A DNA stretch of 64,000 nt from Myxococcales bacterium (GTDB lineage Bacteria > Myxococcota > Polyangia > Nannocystales > Nannocystaceae). Position numbers and translations under genes: made by a program. Location: contig JAEUJW010000020.1 in assembly GCA_016793465.1 (NCBI GenBank), forward strand, positions 97,069 to 161,068. The letters are read 5' to 3'. Numbering within the stretch: position 1 is the first letter of the stretch; the number at the start of each line of letters is the position of its first letter. Below the pieces are notes generated by a model. The model was not told where the DNA came from. It ran no database searches and saw only the letters and a list, made by a program, of their open reading frames with translations. Below, piece by piece: positions 42,930-52,085 of the stretch.

Positions 42930-44615
42930 ATGCCGCAAGCCCCGGTCCAGAGCGCCGAACAGATGATGCAGGTCCTCGCGGACGGGGGGGAGCACGTGCG
43001 CGGCAACCTCGTCGAGCAGCTGAAGGCGCAGATGGCCCAGGGGGGCTCGCCGACGCTGGCCGAGCTGCGCGCGAACCTGGTCAAGGTGCTGTCGGCCGAC
43101 TCGCACCACCGCGTCGACGACGAAGAACATTCGGGCTCGTGGTCGCGCTCGTGGCAGCTGACGGCGCTGGTCGTGCTCGCGGGCGACGACCCCGACGCGC
43201 GCCGGCTGATGGAGCTGTACACGGACCGCCTGAAGGAGCCAAACCGCTGGGTCCGCTACTGGACGATGACGTCGGCGTGGGAGCACCGGCCCCTGCGCGG
43301 GTGGGTGACCCAGCGCGCCGAGGCGATCGCGGCCGACGCCGGGGAGCACCTGATGCTGCGCTGCCTGGCCTGGGCGCTGCTCGCCGAGATCAAGGACAGC
43401 CTCGAGGGCATGACCAAGCTGGCGTGGGCGCTGGCCGGCGGCCTGCAGCCGGACCCGCTGCCGGGGACCTGGCCGGTGGCGCCGACGGACGGGGTGCCGG
43501 GGTCGGTGGTGGCGATCAGCGCGGCGCTGCGGGCGCTGCGGGCGGTGCCGCTGGCCCAGGCGTTCGAGCCGGTCGAGGCCATCATCGACGCCGGGCCGTT
43601 CGCCTCGTACACGTGGGACGCGATCTGGGTGCTCGGCCGCTTCGGCGGCACGGCCCGCGCGGCCGAGGCCTCGCACACGCTGGCCCGCTTCGTGGTCACG
43701 CACCGGCGCCAGCGCGAGTACTACGACATGGTCGGCCTGGCGGTGCGGGCGATCGGCAGGCTCGGCATCCAGCAGACGGACCTGCTGATCTCGGAGCTCG
43801 AGTCGGCCAGCCCGGGCGTGGCGTTCGAGGCGGCGGTGGCCCTCGAGGCGCTGCTGACCACGCCGCAGGCGGTGCATCGCCTGCTCGACCTGGCGACCGG
43901 CACGACCGACCGCGACGAGAAGCTGGCGGCGGCGCTGCGCTGCATGCAGCGCGGGCCGGTGGTCGAGTGCCTCGACGCGGCGCTGCGCTGCGGGCAGACC
44001 CGCCGCGAGGACGCGGCGCGGCGGCTGCTCATCGAGATCGGCGGCTCGGTGGCGGTCGACCGCGCGCAGGTGCGGCGCCAGGACCTCGAGAGCCGGCGCG
44101 GGGTGGTCGCGGAGTTCGACGCCCGCCAGCGCGACCACGTGAAGTGGATCGCCATGGGCGACGGCGTGGCGACGTGGATCTCGGTCGGCATGTGGGTCGT
44201 CGTGTTCCTGCTCGGGTGCACGGCGATCGTGATGGGCATGTACCTGGGGTACGCGCAGGGCTACGAGGCGGTGTCGGCGTGGGCGCTGACCGGGACCGGC
44301 GCGTTGTTGACGGTGCTCGGCAAGCTCGGGTTCCAGGGGCGGCTCGTCGAGGTCGCGGGGGCGCGGGCGGCGGCGCGGCTGGCGGTGTTCAACGCGTATC
44401 AGCGGCGGCTGCAGCAGGTCGACCTGGTGCTGGCGCAGCGCTTCATCGACGGGATCACGGTCACGCCCGCGGAGCTGGCGCAGCTCAGCGAGATCATCGC
44501 CCGGGCGCAGGTCGAGACCCAGGAGTCGCTGCTGTCGCTGATACCGAGCGAGAAGGAGCTGGACCTGTACCATCGGCGCAAGGCGGCGCTCGCCGGCGAG
44601 GCGCCGAAGGCGTGA
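42930..44615 (+). CDS. HEAT-repeat-like membrane protein
   Basis: 561 residues from ATG 42930; an in-frame start at 42900 would overlap the promoter. Residues 15-390 are a series of helical pairs like HEAT/Armadillo repeats (WSRSWQLTALVVLAGDDPDA, PNRWVRYWTMTSAW, YTWDAIWVLGRFGGTARAAE, VAFEAAVALEALLTTPQAVH). Two membrane helices follow, about 412-435 (ATWISVGMWVVVFLLGCTAI) and 445-465. A C-terminal helix-rich part ends DLYHRRKAALAGEAPKA. The solenoid suggests a protein-binding scaffold; the partner is unknown. Confidence 0.75.
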   Translation: MPQAPVQSAEQMMQVLADGGEHVRGNLVEQLKAQMAQGGSPTLAELRANLVKVLSADSHHRVDDEEHSGSWSRSWQLTALVVLAGDDPDARRLMELYTDRLKEPNRWVRYWTMTSAWEHRPLRGWVTQRAEAIAADAGEHLMLRCLAWALLAEIKDSLEGMTKLAWALAGGLQPDPLPGTWPVAPTDGVPGSVVAISAALRALRAVPLAQAFEPVEAIIDAGPFASYTWDAIWVLGRFGGTARAAEASHTLARFVVTHRRQREYYDMVGLAVRAIGRLGIQQTDLLISELESASPGVAFEAAVALEALLTTPQAVHRLLDLATGTTDRDEKLAAALRCMQRGPVVECLDAALRCGQTRREDAARRLLIEIGGSVAVDRAQVRRQDLESRRGVVAEFDARQRDHVKWIAMGDGVATWISVGMWVVVFLLGCTAIVMGMYLGYAQGYEAVSAWALTGTGALLTVLGKLGFQGRLVEVAGARAAARLAVFNAYQRRLQQVDLVLAQRFIDGITVTPAELAQLSEIIARAQVETQESLLSLIPSEKELDLYHRRKAALAGEAPKA

Positions 44616-44693
44616 ACGTCCGCGGCGGGGCCGTGGCGAGCCAGCGCCGCGGCCCGGGAGGTCGCCTGGGCCGCGCGGTGCGCGGGGCGGAGG

Positions 44694-45077
44694 TCAGGGC
44701 GTGGCGGTGACCCTGGCGGGGATGCAGTCCTCGCGGTCGCCGAGCACGGTGACGACCACGCAGGTCTCGCCGGGCTCGACGCCGACGAACACGAAGCGGC
44801 GCGAGTTCTCGGTGGCGTCGACCCGCAGGATCGCGCGGTCCTCGGACTCGAGCTCGACCTCGTCGTCGGGCACGTACTCGATGCGGCTGCGCGCGATCGG
44901 CTCGACCTCGACGGCGACCGCGAGGCCGGCGGGGATCTCGATGTCGGTGCCGGAGACCCACACGGGGATCGGCGGCGACGAGTAGAGCTCGAGCTCGACG
45001 TGGTCGTACTCGGGGCTGCAGGCGGGCAGCGCGGCGGCGGCGATCAGGACGGTGAGGAAGCGGGTCACGATGTTCAC
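44694..45077 (-). CDS. Small hypothetical lipoprotein
   Basis: 127 residues from GTG 45077, which overlaps the previous stop by 4 bp (GTGA). Signal with lipobox (TVLIAAAALPAC), then a single beta-sandwich-like domain: YDHVELELYSSPPIPVWVSG, IPAGLAVAVEVEPIARSRIE, FVFVGVEPGETCVVVTVLG and EDCIPARVTATP, with one likely disulfide. The layout resembles a bacterial Ig-like domain. It is coupled to the Ig-like lipoprotein gene upstream, so the two products probably act together at the surface. Confidence 0.75.
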   Translation of the reverse strand: MNIVTRFLTVLIAAAALPACSPEYDHVELELYSSPPIPVWVSGTDIEIPAGLAVAVEVEPIARSRIEYVPDDEVELESEDRAILRVDATENSRRFVFVGVEPGETCVVVTVLGDREDCIPARVTATP

Positions 45078-45961
45078 AGGGCACCTCCGGTGGTGTCGGT
45101 GGTCGTGCCGGTGGTGCCGGCGGTGGTGTCGGTGCTGGTCGAGGTGTCGCCGGTGTCGCTGCCGGTCGCGTCGGTGTCGGGGCCGGTGGTGCCGGTGCCG
45201 GTCTCGCCGGTGCCGGTGGTCAGGGTGGTGGTGGCCTCGGTGAGCGTCGACTCGGTGGTGGTCGGCTGGAGGTCGGGGTCGACGGTGATGGTGACGGAGG
45301 CGGTCCTGTCGCCGAGGGCGGCGGTGAGGGTGGCGGTGCCGGCGGCGAGGGTGTCGACGCGGACGCGGCCGGTGCCCTGGCCGACGGCGATGCCGACGAC
45401 CGACTCGTCGTCGACGGTCCAGGTGATGTCGAGCGCGCCCGACAGCGGGGTGTCGTCGATGTCGAGGGGGACGAGCTGGACGGTGGCGCTGAAGTCGGGC
45501 GGGAGCGCGAGCTCGGCCAGCGGGGCGACGGCGGGCAGCAGGAAGGCGTCGACGAGGCGCAGGTCGTCGATCGGGCGGATCTTGGCGTGGATGAGGTCGA
45601 CGATCTGGCTGTTGCCGGTGGCCGCGAGGATGGCGGCGTAGCCGGCCTGGAGGGCGACGAAGCTCTGGTCGCTCTGCTGCAGGCGATCGGCGTCGGCGGT
45701 CTGCAGGGCGGGCAGCGGGTCGTTGATGTGGTCGGTCTCGGACTTCCAGGCGTAGCTGATGCCGAAGCGGCCCCCGAGGGCGAAGCCGGGCGGGAAGTCG
45801 GCGCTCGTCTGTCCGATCGAGCAGGTGAAGTCGCCCTCGCTGCGGCACAGGTAGGTGAAGGTCCCGACGCCGAGCTCGCCGCTGCCGCTGGGGTTGGGCG
45901 TCACGTCGTCGTCAGGGCACGCGGCGAGGGCCAGGGTGAACAGGAGGAGGCGGGTTTTCAT
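45074..45961 (-). CDS. Ig-like (Big_2-type) lipoprotein
   Basis: 295 residues from ATG 45961. Lipobox in LFTLALAAC. Residues 25-155 form a globular domain with FTYLCRSEGDFTCSIGQTSA and SYAWKSETDHINDPL. Residues 155-235 are a Big_2-like Ig domain (VPLDIDDTPLSGALDITWTV, TGRVRVDTLAAGTATLTAAL). The end is an 80-residue Thr/Gly/Asp repeat (TTLTTGTGETGTGTTGPD), an unusual place for such a linker since in most of the window's lipoproteins it follows the lipobox. Likely surface-exposed. Coupled to the next gene. Confidence 0.75.
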   Translation of the reverse strand: MKTRLLLFTLALAACPDDDVTPNPSGSGELGVGTFTYLCRSEGDFTCSIGQTSADFPPGFALGGRFGISYAWKSETDHINDPLPALQTADADRLQQSDQSFVALQAGYAAILAATGNSQIVDLIHAKIRPIDDLRLVDAFLLPAVAPLAELALPPDFSATVQLVPLDIDDTPLSGALDITWTVDDESVVGIAVGQGTGRVRVDTLAAGTATLTAALGDRTASVTITVDPDLQPTTTESTLTEATTTLTTGTGETGTGTTGPDTDATGSDTGDTSTSTDTTAGTTGTTTDTTGGAL

Positions 45962-46228
45962 GGCAGGCCAACTTGGGTTAAGAGAAGTAGGGGCTCCGGG
46001 CGGGAGTTCGGGCCAGCGTAGCAAAGGGATCGCCCCGCGCCGCACCGCCGTCGCCGGGGGGCGGCGAAGCCCGGCGATTGGGGGCTGCAGGGGGCCGAAG
46101 TGTGCGATGGGAACGACGTTCTCGCGCGATGTCACGCGCGCGTAACATGGGCGTCACCGGACAAACCAGATTGCCGCCGGGTTGTGACGGACGGCGCGGG
46201 CGCGGGCGCGATACGGTCGAGAAGCGCC

Positions 46229-47617
46229 ATGGAAGCGGTGTTCGACGGCAGCTTGGGTGCGGGGACGCTGGCGATGCTCGCCGTGTCGCTGCTGATCGCG
46301 TTCGGCTTCGAGTTCGTGAACGGGTTCCACGACACGGCCAACGCGGTGGCGACGGTCATCTACACCCGGTCGCTGCGGCCGTGGACGGCGGTGATCCTGT
46401 CGGGCATCTGCAACTTCCTCGGGGTGTTCGTCGGCGGGATCGCGGTGGCGATGGCGATCATCAACCTGCTGCCGGTCGAGCTGCTGCTGTCGGGCGGGTC
46501 GGCCGAGGGCCTGGCGATGATGCTGGCGCTGCTGCTGGCGGCGATCCTGTGGAACCTGGGCACGTGGTACTTCGGGCTGCCGGCCTCGAGCTCGCACACG
46601 CTGATCGGGGCGATCGTCGGGGTCGGGCTGGCCAACTCGCTGCTGCCGGGGCACGAGTTCGGTTCGGGGGTCAACTGGGCCAAGGCGATCGACGTCGGGC
46701 TGGCCCTGCTGATCGCGCCGATCATCGGCTTCGTGCTGGCGGCGGGGCTGCTGCTGGCGGCCAAGAAGCTGATCCGAGACCCGAACCTGTACCGCGTGCC
46801 GGTCGGCTCGCAGCCGCCGCCGACGTGGATCCGGGCGGTGCTGACGGGCGGGTGCATGGGGGTGAGCTTCGCCCACGGGTCGAACGACGGGCAGAAGGGC
46901 GTGGGCCTGGTGATGCTGATCCTGATGGGGATCGTGCCGGCCGGGTTCGCGCTCAACCTCGGGCTGGCTCCGCCGGACATCGAGAAGGCCCGGCGGGCGC
47001 TGGCGACGACCGAGCAGGTGCTCGACACGCTGCCGGCGGCGGAGGTGCGGGAGCTCCGCGGCGAGCTCGGCGAGCTGGCGGCGGGCATCCACGGCAAGAC
47101 CAGCCTCGCCGAGGTGCCGAGTGAGGTGCGCGGGGCGCTGCGCAAGGACGTGCTGCTGCTCGACGTGCACCTGAAGAAGCTCGAGAAGAAAGTCGACGGC
47201 GACGACGCGAGGAGGCTGGCGCAGGCCCGCAAGGACGTGCGCGGGCTGACCGACTATGCGCCGAGCTGGGTGCTGTTCTGCGTGGCGCTGTCGCTGGGCG
47301 TCGGCACCATGGTCGGGTGGAGGCGCATCGTCGTGACGATCGGCGAGAAGATCGGCAAGGAGGGGCTCACGTACGCGCAGGGGGCCTCGGCCCAGCTGGT
47401 GGCGATGAGCACGATCGGCATCTCGGCGGTGGTCGGCCTGCCGGTCAGCACCACGCACGTGCTGTCGTCGGGGGTCGCGGGCACCATGGTGGCCCAGCGC
47501 TCGGGGCTGCAGATGCACACGATCACGAAGATCGCGTCGGCGTGGCTGTTGACGCTGCCGGCCTCGATCGTGCTCGCGGGGGTGCTGTTCCTCGTGTTCC
47601 GCGCGATGTTCGCCTGA
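46229..47617 (+). CDS. PiT-family inorganic phosphate transporter
   Basis: 462 residues from ATG 46229. Both signature repeats of the PiT family are clear: LIAFGFEFVNGFHDTANAVA in the N-terminal half and GVSFAHGSNDGQKGVGLVML in the second, with GLPASSSHTLIGAIVGVGLA and VVGLPVSTTHVLSSGVAG as the matching SSSH/STTH segments. About ten membrane helices, with a central hydrophilic loop (residues 250-355) of charged helices. It imports phosphate with a cation. No PhoU-like gene is next to it. It is divergent from the Ig-like lipoprotein pair. Confidence 0.95.
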   Translation: MEAVFDGSLGAGTLAMLAVSLLIAFGFEFVNGFHDTANAVATVIYTRSLRPWTAVILSGICNFLGVFVGGIAVAMAIINLLPVELLLSGGSAEGLAMMLALLLAAILWNLGTWYFGLPASSSHTLIGAIVGVGLANSLLPGHEFGSGVNWAKAIDVGLALLIAPIIGFVLAAGLLLAAKKLIRDPNLYRVPVGSQPPPTWIRAVLTGGCMGVSFAHGSNDGQKGVGLVMLILMGIVPAGFALNLGLAPPDIEKARRALATTEQVLDTLPAAEVRELRGELGELAAGIHGKTSLAEVPSEVRGALRKDVLLLDVHLKKLEKKVDGDDARRLAQARKDVRGLTDYAPSWVLFCVALSLGVGTMVGWRRIVVTIGEKIGKEGLTYAQGASAQLVAMSTIGISAVVGLPVSTTHVLSSGVAGTMVAQRSGLQMHTITKIASAWLLTLPASIVLAGVLFLVFRAMFA

Positions 47618-47665
47618 AGGCCGCGGCGGGCTTTCCGGTAAGATGCGCGGTCGGAGGATCGCCGG

Positions 47666-47962
47666 ATGGGTCGTGCGTCGCTGGTTCGAAGGGTGGAATG
47701 GGCGCTGCTGGTCGCGTGTCTCGGCGTGATGGGCTGCGACAGGGGGACGACGCCGCCGGACGCGAAGGCCGGGGCGAAATACACGGTGACCCGCGAGACG
47801 GTGTTCTTCGACAGCGGCTGCTCGCACGGGCTCGGCGACGGCAAGCTGGCGAAGGGGACCACGTTCACCCTGGTCAAGGCCGAGGACGGCTGCTGGAACG
47901 TGAAGCTCGCCGACGAGGACGAGGTGTACATTGTCCCCGAGCGCGTCGCGTCGGCGAATTAG
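47666..47962 (+). CDS. Small hypothetical lipoprotein
   Basis: 98 residues with a lipobox (LLVACLGVMGC). Ribosome site GGAGG at 47653-47657 and a TAAGAT box at 47639-47644 support the start. The mature part is a small beta domain with SH3-like spacing (KYTVTRETVFFDSGC, KLAKGTTFTLVKAEDGCWNV, EDEVYIVPERV) and a Cys pair. The large Ig-like/PDZ gene begins 48 bp later and is probably in the same transcript. Function unknown. Confidence 0.75.
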   Translation: MGRASLVRRVEWALLVACLGVMGCDRGTTPPDAKAGAKYTVTRETVFFDSGCSHGLGDGKLAKGTTFTLVKAEDGCWNVKLADEDEVYIVPERVASAN

Positions 47963-48010
47963 AACGAGGCCGGCGGCGGCGCGTTGGCGGAGAACCCCGG
48001 AGGTGATCGC

Positions 48011-50959
48011 GTGAATCGAGGCATCAAGCTGCTGCTTTTGTTGGGTATCGTCGGAGCGGTGGTGTGGTGGTCGTGGGCCGGGCGGGAGGCGCCGGAGGCG
48101 GAGGCGGGGGCGGAGGACAGGGCCGGGCCGGCGGGCGCGGCGGCGCTGACGGGGCCGCGCGGCGGGCCCGAGCTGCCGGCGCTGAGGCTGAAGGACACGA
48201 AGGGCACGATCGCGGGCAAGGTGTTCGACCCGCAGGGGGCGCCGGTCGCGGGGGCGCAGGTGTGCACATATGGTTGGTCGCCGTTCTTGGGGTCGGCCGA
48301 CACGCGCGACCCGGTATGCACGAAGACCAACAAGGACGGGAGCTATCGCCTCGAGGGGCTGTGGCCGATACGACAGCGGGTATCGGCGATGGCGCCGGGC
48401 TTCATCGCCACGCGTTATGAGCGCGGCGAGGGGGTGAAGCGCCGCGACACGGTGGACCTGCGGCCGGGCGCCGAGGTGCGGGGGATCGACATTCGCTTGA
48501 AGGGCGGCGGGGTCGAGATCAAGGGGCACGTGCGCGACCTGAGCGGCGGGTCGGTGGCGGGGGCGATCGTCGGGGTCGACGAGGCCGTGACCTACGCCGA
48601 CGCCGAGGGGGCGTTCACGATGTGGGTGAAGCCCGGCGGGGTGAACATGTGGGCGCGGGCCGACGGGTACGCCAGCGGCAACGACGAGGGCCTGGCGCCG
48701 GGCCACGTGTTCGAGGTGTTCCTGATGCCGGAGGCGGTGATCGTCGGCAAGGTCGTGCGGGCCGGCGACGGCGCGCCGATCGAGGGCGCCAAGGTCGAGG
48801 CGATCGCGGGCGAGGGCTGGGGCTCGGGGCAGACGGCGTTCACGGACGCGGGCGGGAACTTTCGCATCGACGAGCTCGAGCCGGGGGCCTACAAGGCCAA
48901 GGCGACCGCCGAGGACGCGATGGGCAAGTCGAACGAGCAGGTCGTGCTCGGCATGGGCGAGACGTCGGAGCCGCAGGTGATCGAGGCGCACCCGGCGTTC
49001 ACGCTCGAGGGGCGCATCGTGACCGAAGCGGGCGAGGCGTGCGACCTGGGCTCGCTGAACGCGCGGGACCGGGCCAACGATCGCGGGGGCTGGCAGGAGG
49101 CCGACCCGGACGGTCTGGTGCGCATGGAGGGGCTGCTGCCGGGCGAGTACGCGATCGAGCTGAGCTGCCGCGGGTTCGTGTCGGCGGAGAAGTACGAGCC
49201 GGTGAAGATCGTCGACGCCAGCGTCAAGGGCGTGAAGTGGGTGGTCGAGGCGGGCGGGACGATCCGCGGGGTCGTGGTCGACGACGCGGGCAAGCCGGTG
49301 CCCGACCTGCGGCTGAGCGCGGGGCCGAAGTCGGACCCGGGCAAGCCGCGGGCGCGCCAGACGTCGGCCTGGGGCGGCGAGACCGACGAGGCGGGGGTGT
49401 TCGAGCTGGGCGGGCTGCTGCCGGGGACCTACGAGGTCAGCGTCAACGGCTGGAGCGCCAACCGGGCGGTGCCGGACAAGCCGACCGAGGTGACCCTGAC
49501 GGCGGGCAAGGACGCGGAGGTCAAGATCACGCTGCCGGCGACGGCGGAGCTGCGCGGGCGGGTGCGCGACAGCAACGGCAAGCCGGTCAAGAAGGCGACG
49601 GTGTCGCTGTCGGGCGGGACGCAGTGGACCAGCGTGAACGCGGCGGACGACGGCAGCTTCGTGATCGAGCACGCGCCGCCGGGCGAGTACCGGGTGATCG
49701 CGCGGCAGGGCTGGGACATCGTCCGCACGCCGGGGACTAAGGACGACGACCCGCAGGGCGTGAAGGTCTCGCTGGCGGCGGGGGCGAAGGAGAAGATCGA
49801 GCTGGTGGTCGAGGACCTGTCGGGCACGATCACGGGGACCGTGCAGGCCGAGGGCGGGCCGGTCGGTGACGCGCTGGTCGAGGCGACGCGCGAGTCGGAG
49901 AGCGCGGCGGCGGCGAGCGGCGGCGGCGCGCGGGAGACGCGCTGGCTGCACTGGTACAAGACGCCGGAGATGACCGACCAGGACGGCAAGTTCACGCTGA
50001 CCGGGCTGGCGCCGGGCAAGTACACGCTGCGGGCGCACCGCAACGGCGGCGGCGAGGCGCTGAAGGAGCACGTGGTGGTCGGGGCGGAGGTCGAGCTGAC
50101 GATCGCGCTGCCGGGCTCGCTGGCGGGCACGGTCAAGGTGCGCGGGGGCGACGCGCCGGAGGAGTTTCGCGTCAACGTGATCGACGAGGCGACCGGCTAC
50201 CGGCGGGCGGACACGTTCTTTCGCACGCGCGGGGCGTGGCGCATCCCCGAGGTGCCGCAGGGCAAGTTCAAGGTCACGGCGGCGGCGGGCGAGGGCTCGC
50301 AGGAGCTCGAGGTGACGCTCGGCGAGGGCGAGGCGAAGGCCGACCTGCGCTTCGAGCTGGCGCCGAAGGTCACGGTGCGCGGGACGGTGGTCGACCTCGA
50401 GGGCAAGCCGGTGCCGGGCATGCGGGTCATGGTCGGCGCGGCGAGCGGGGGGATGTTCGCGTGGGGCGGCGAGGACGAGAAGCAGCACATCACCGATGAC
50501 AGGGGCCAGTTCGAGGTGCCGCGCGCGCCGGTCGGCAAGGTCGAGGTCTACGTGATGCCGCGCAACTGGGGCGCGACCGACGAGTACGGGTGGACGAGCG
50601 TGCCGGCGGTGCTGGCCGACGGCAGCCCGGTGGTCGAGCTGCCGCCGATCCGGGTGGCGAAGAAGCGGGTCAAGGAGGAGGAGGTCGCGGGCGACCTCGG
50701 CTACCGCGTGAAGGAGGAGGAGCCGGGGGCCGACCCGGCGGCGCGCCAGCTGGTCGTCGCGGTGGTGCGCCCGGGCGGGCCGGCGTCCGCGGCGGGGCTG
50801 CAGATCGGCGACGTGATCACGCAGGTCGACGGGCACGACGTCAGCGGGGTCCACGCGTACCTGCACGACACGCTGACGCAGGTGCTGGCGGGCACGCAGG
50901 TCACGCTGGGGCTGGCGCGCGGGGCGAGCGTGCAGATCACGGCGGGCAAGAAGCCGTGA
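48011..50959 (+). CDS. Multi-domain carboxypeptidase-regulatory-like (Ig-fold) protein with C-terminal PDZ
   Basis: 982 residues from GTG 48011, preceded by GGAGG; an upstream TTG at 47984 is less likely. One N-terminal membrane anchor (LLLLLGIVGAVVWWSWAG). About nine to ten repeats of the carboxypeptidase-regulatory-like fold follow, each with G-x-V-x-D-x2-G-x-PV-x-GA-x-V and DG-x-F-x-L/I-x2-L-x-PG-x-Y (for example GKVFDPQGAPVAGAQV, DAEGAFTMWVKPGG, GTVVDLEGKPVPGMRVMV). A PDZ domain closes it, about 890-982: VVAVVRPGGPASAAGLQIGD then VITQVDGHDVSG. Anchored with a long beta stalk outside the membrane; the PDZ probably binds a peptide end. Such proteins are common in myxobacteria; no enzyme is visible. 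Confidence 0.88.
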   Translation: MNRGIKLLLLLGIVGAVVWWSWAGREAPEAEAGAEDRAGPAGAAALTGPRGGPELPALRLKDTKGTIAGKVFDPQGAPVAGAQVCTYGWSPFLGSADTRDPVCTKTNKDGSYRLEGLWPIRQRVSAMAPGFIATRYERGEGVKRRDTVDLRPGAEVRGIDIRLKGGGVEIKGHVRDLSGGSVAGAIVGVDEAVTYADAEGAFTMWVKPGGVNMWARADGYASGNDEGLAPGHVFEVFLMPEAVIVGKVVRAGDGAPIEGAKVEAIAGEGWGSGQTAFTDAGGNFRIDELEPGAYKAKATAEDAMGKSNEQVVLGMGETSEPQVIEAHPAFTLEGRIVTEAGEACDLGSLNARDRANDRGGWQEADPDGLVRMEGLLPGEYAIELSCRGFVSAEKYEPVKIVDASVKGVKWVVEAGGTIRGVVVDDAGKPVPDLRLSAGPKSDPGKPRARQTSAWGGETDEAGVFELGGLLPGTYEVSVNGWSANRAVPDKPTEVTLTAGKDAEVKITLPATAELRGRVRDSNGKPVKKATVSLSGGTQWTSVNAADDGSFVIEHAPPGEYRVIARQGWDIVRTPGTKDDDPQGVKVSLAAGAKEKIELVVEDLSGTITGTVQAEGGPVGDALVEATRESESAAAASGGGARETRWLHWYKTPEMTDQDGKFTLTGLAPGKYTLRAHRNGGGEALKEHVVVGAEVELTIALPGSLAGTVKVRGGDAPEEFRVNVIDEATGYRRADTFFRTRGAWRIPEVPQGKFKVTAAAGEGSQELEVTLGEGEAKADLRFELAPKVTVRGTVVDLEGKPVPGMRVMVGAASGGMFAWGGEDEKQHITDDRGQFEVPRAPVGKVEVYVMPRNWGATDEYGWTSVPAVLADGSPVVELPPIRVAKKRVKEEEVAGDLGYRVKEEEPGADPAARQLVVAVVRPGGPASAAGLQIGDVITQVDGHDVSGVHAYLHDTLTQVLAGTQVTLGLARGASVQITAGKKP

Positions 50960-51043
50960 CCCGACTCGAGTGAAACAATCGATCGATGATTTCGGCGGAC
51001 CCCGGAGGCCGAGTCGACGACCTCCTCGGGTTCGGCCCGGGCG

Positions 51044-52075
51044 TCAGGCCTCGAGCAGGCGCCGGGCGGCGGCGCGGCGCACGGCCTCGCGGCTGGCGGC
51101 GAGGCCGTCCTGGTCGACGCGGCCGTGCACGTCGCCCTGCAGGCGCGACGCGACGGCGCGGTTATAGGCCTGCAGGGCGTCGGCGGTGCGGCCGAGGTGG
51201 AGCAGGCAGTCGCCGAGCTGATGCAGGGTGGCGCCGAGGCTGTCGTGATCGACGCGGCCGTGGATGTCGCCGAGCTCGGCGGCCGCGGCGGCGCGCTCCA
51301 GCCAGGCGAGGGCGTCGGCGTGGCGGTCGAGCTCGGCCAGGCACACGCCGACCTGATGCATGCTGGCGCCGAGGCTCTCGTTGTCGACGCGGCCGAAGGC
51401 GTCGCCCTGCTCGGCGGCCGCGACGGCGCGTTCGAACCACGGGAGGGCCTCGGCGAGCTGGCCGGAGCGCAGCAGGCCGTCGCCGTATTGGTGCAGGCTG
51501 GCGCCGAGGCTGTCGTGGTCGACGCGGCCGCGGAGGTCGCCCTGCTGCTTCTCGGCCGCGGCCTCCGCGTAGCAGACGAGGGCTTCGTCGGGCCGATCGA
51601 GCTGGGCGTGGCGCCAGCCGAGCTGGTGGAGGGTCTTGCCGAGGCCGTCGTGGTCGACGCGGCCGTCGGCGTCGCCCTGGCGCTTCTCCTCGGCGGCGCG
51701 GGCGAGCAGCGTGAGCGCGTGGGCGGGGTCGTCCATGCACTCGGCGGCCTCGTGGAGGGTGCGGCCGACGCCGTCGTGGTCGACGCGGCCGTCGCCGCCG
51801 CGCTCGCTGGCCGCGAGCGCGCGCTCGAACCACGGCAGGGCCTCGGCGAAGCGGCCGCTGCGGGCGTGGCAGATGCCGGCGAGGCGCAGGCCGAGCACGA
51901 GCGCGCGGGGGTCACTGGTCTCGGACCCGGCGATCGCCCGCTCGCACCACGGCAGGGCCGCGTCGAAGTCGCCGAGGTTGGCGAGCGCGTGGGCGAGTTG
52001 TAGGGCGGACAGCTGGTCCGCGCGGCCGCGCAGCTCGTCGGGCAGCGCGAGCACGAGTTCGTCGTCGGTCGACAT
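51044..52075 (-). CDS. TPR-type protein with near-identical 42-45-residue repeats
   Basis: 343 residues from ATG 52075 (TTG 52084 possible). After two ordinary TPR-like units (LAHALANLGDFDAALPWCER; ARSGRFAEALPWFERALAAS) come five long repeats that all begin GRVDHDSLGATLHQLGDCLL or a close variant and end QGD, each one TPR hairpin plus a conserved GRVDHD loop. A sixth is cut short at GRVDQDGLAAS before the end. Cytoplasmic, probably a protein-binding scaffold. It starts 11 bp after the PLP-enzyme gene and likely shares its transcript. Confidence 0.85.
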   Translation of the reverse strand: MSTDDELVLALPDELRGRADQLSALQLAHALANLGDFDAALPWCERAIAGSETSDPRALVLGLRLAGICHARSGRFAEALPWFERALAASERGGDGRVDHDGVGRTLHEAAECMDDPAHALTLLARAAEEKRQGDADGRVDHDGLGKTLHQLGWRHAQLDRPDEALVCYAEAAAEKQQGDLRGRVDHDSLGASLHQYGDGLLRSGQLAEALPWFERAVAAAEQGDAFGRVDNESLGASMHQVGVCLAELDRHADALAWLERAAAAAELGDIHGRVDHDSLGATLHQLGDCLLHLGRTADALQAYNRAVASRLQGDVHGRVDQDGLAASREAVRRAAARRLLEA

Positions 52076-52085
52076 CGCCGGCAAG

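Noticed and set aside
46154..50866. A 1570-codon minus-strand frame opposite the PiT transporter and Ig-like/PDZ gene
   Set aside because: Crosses several clear plus-strand genes and intergenic gaps with low-complexity Arg/His/Asp content.
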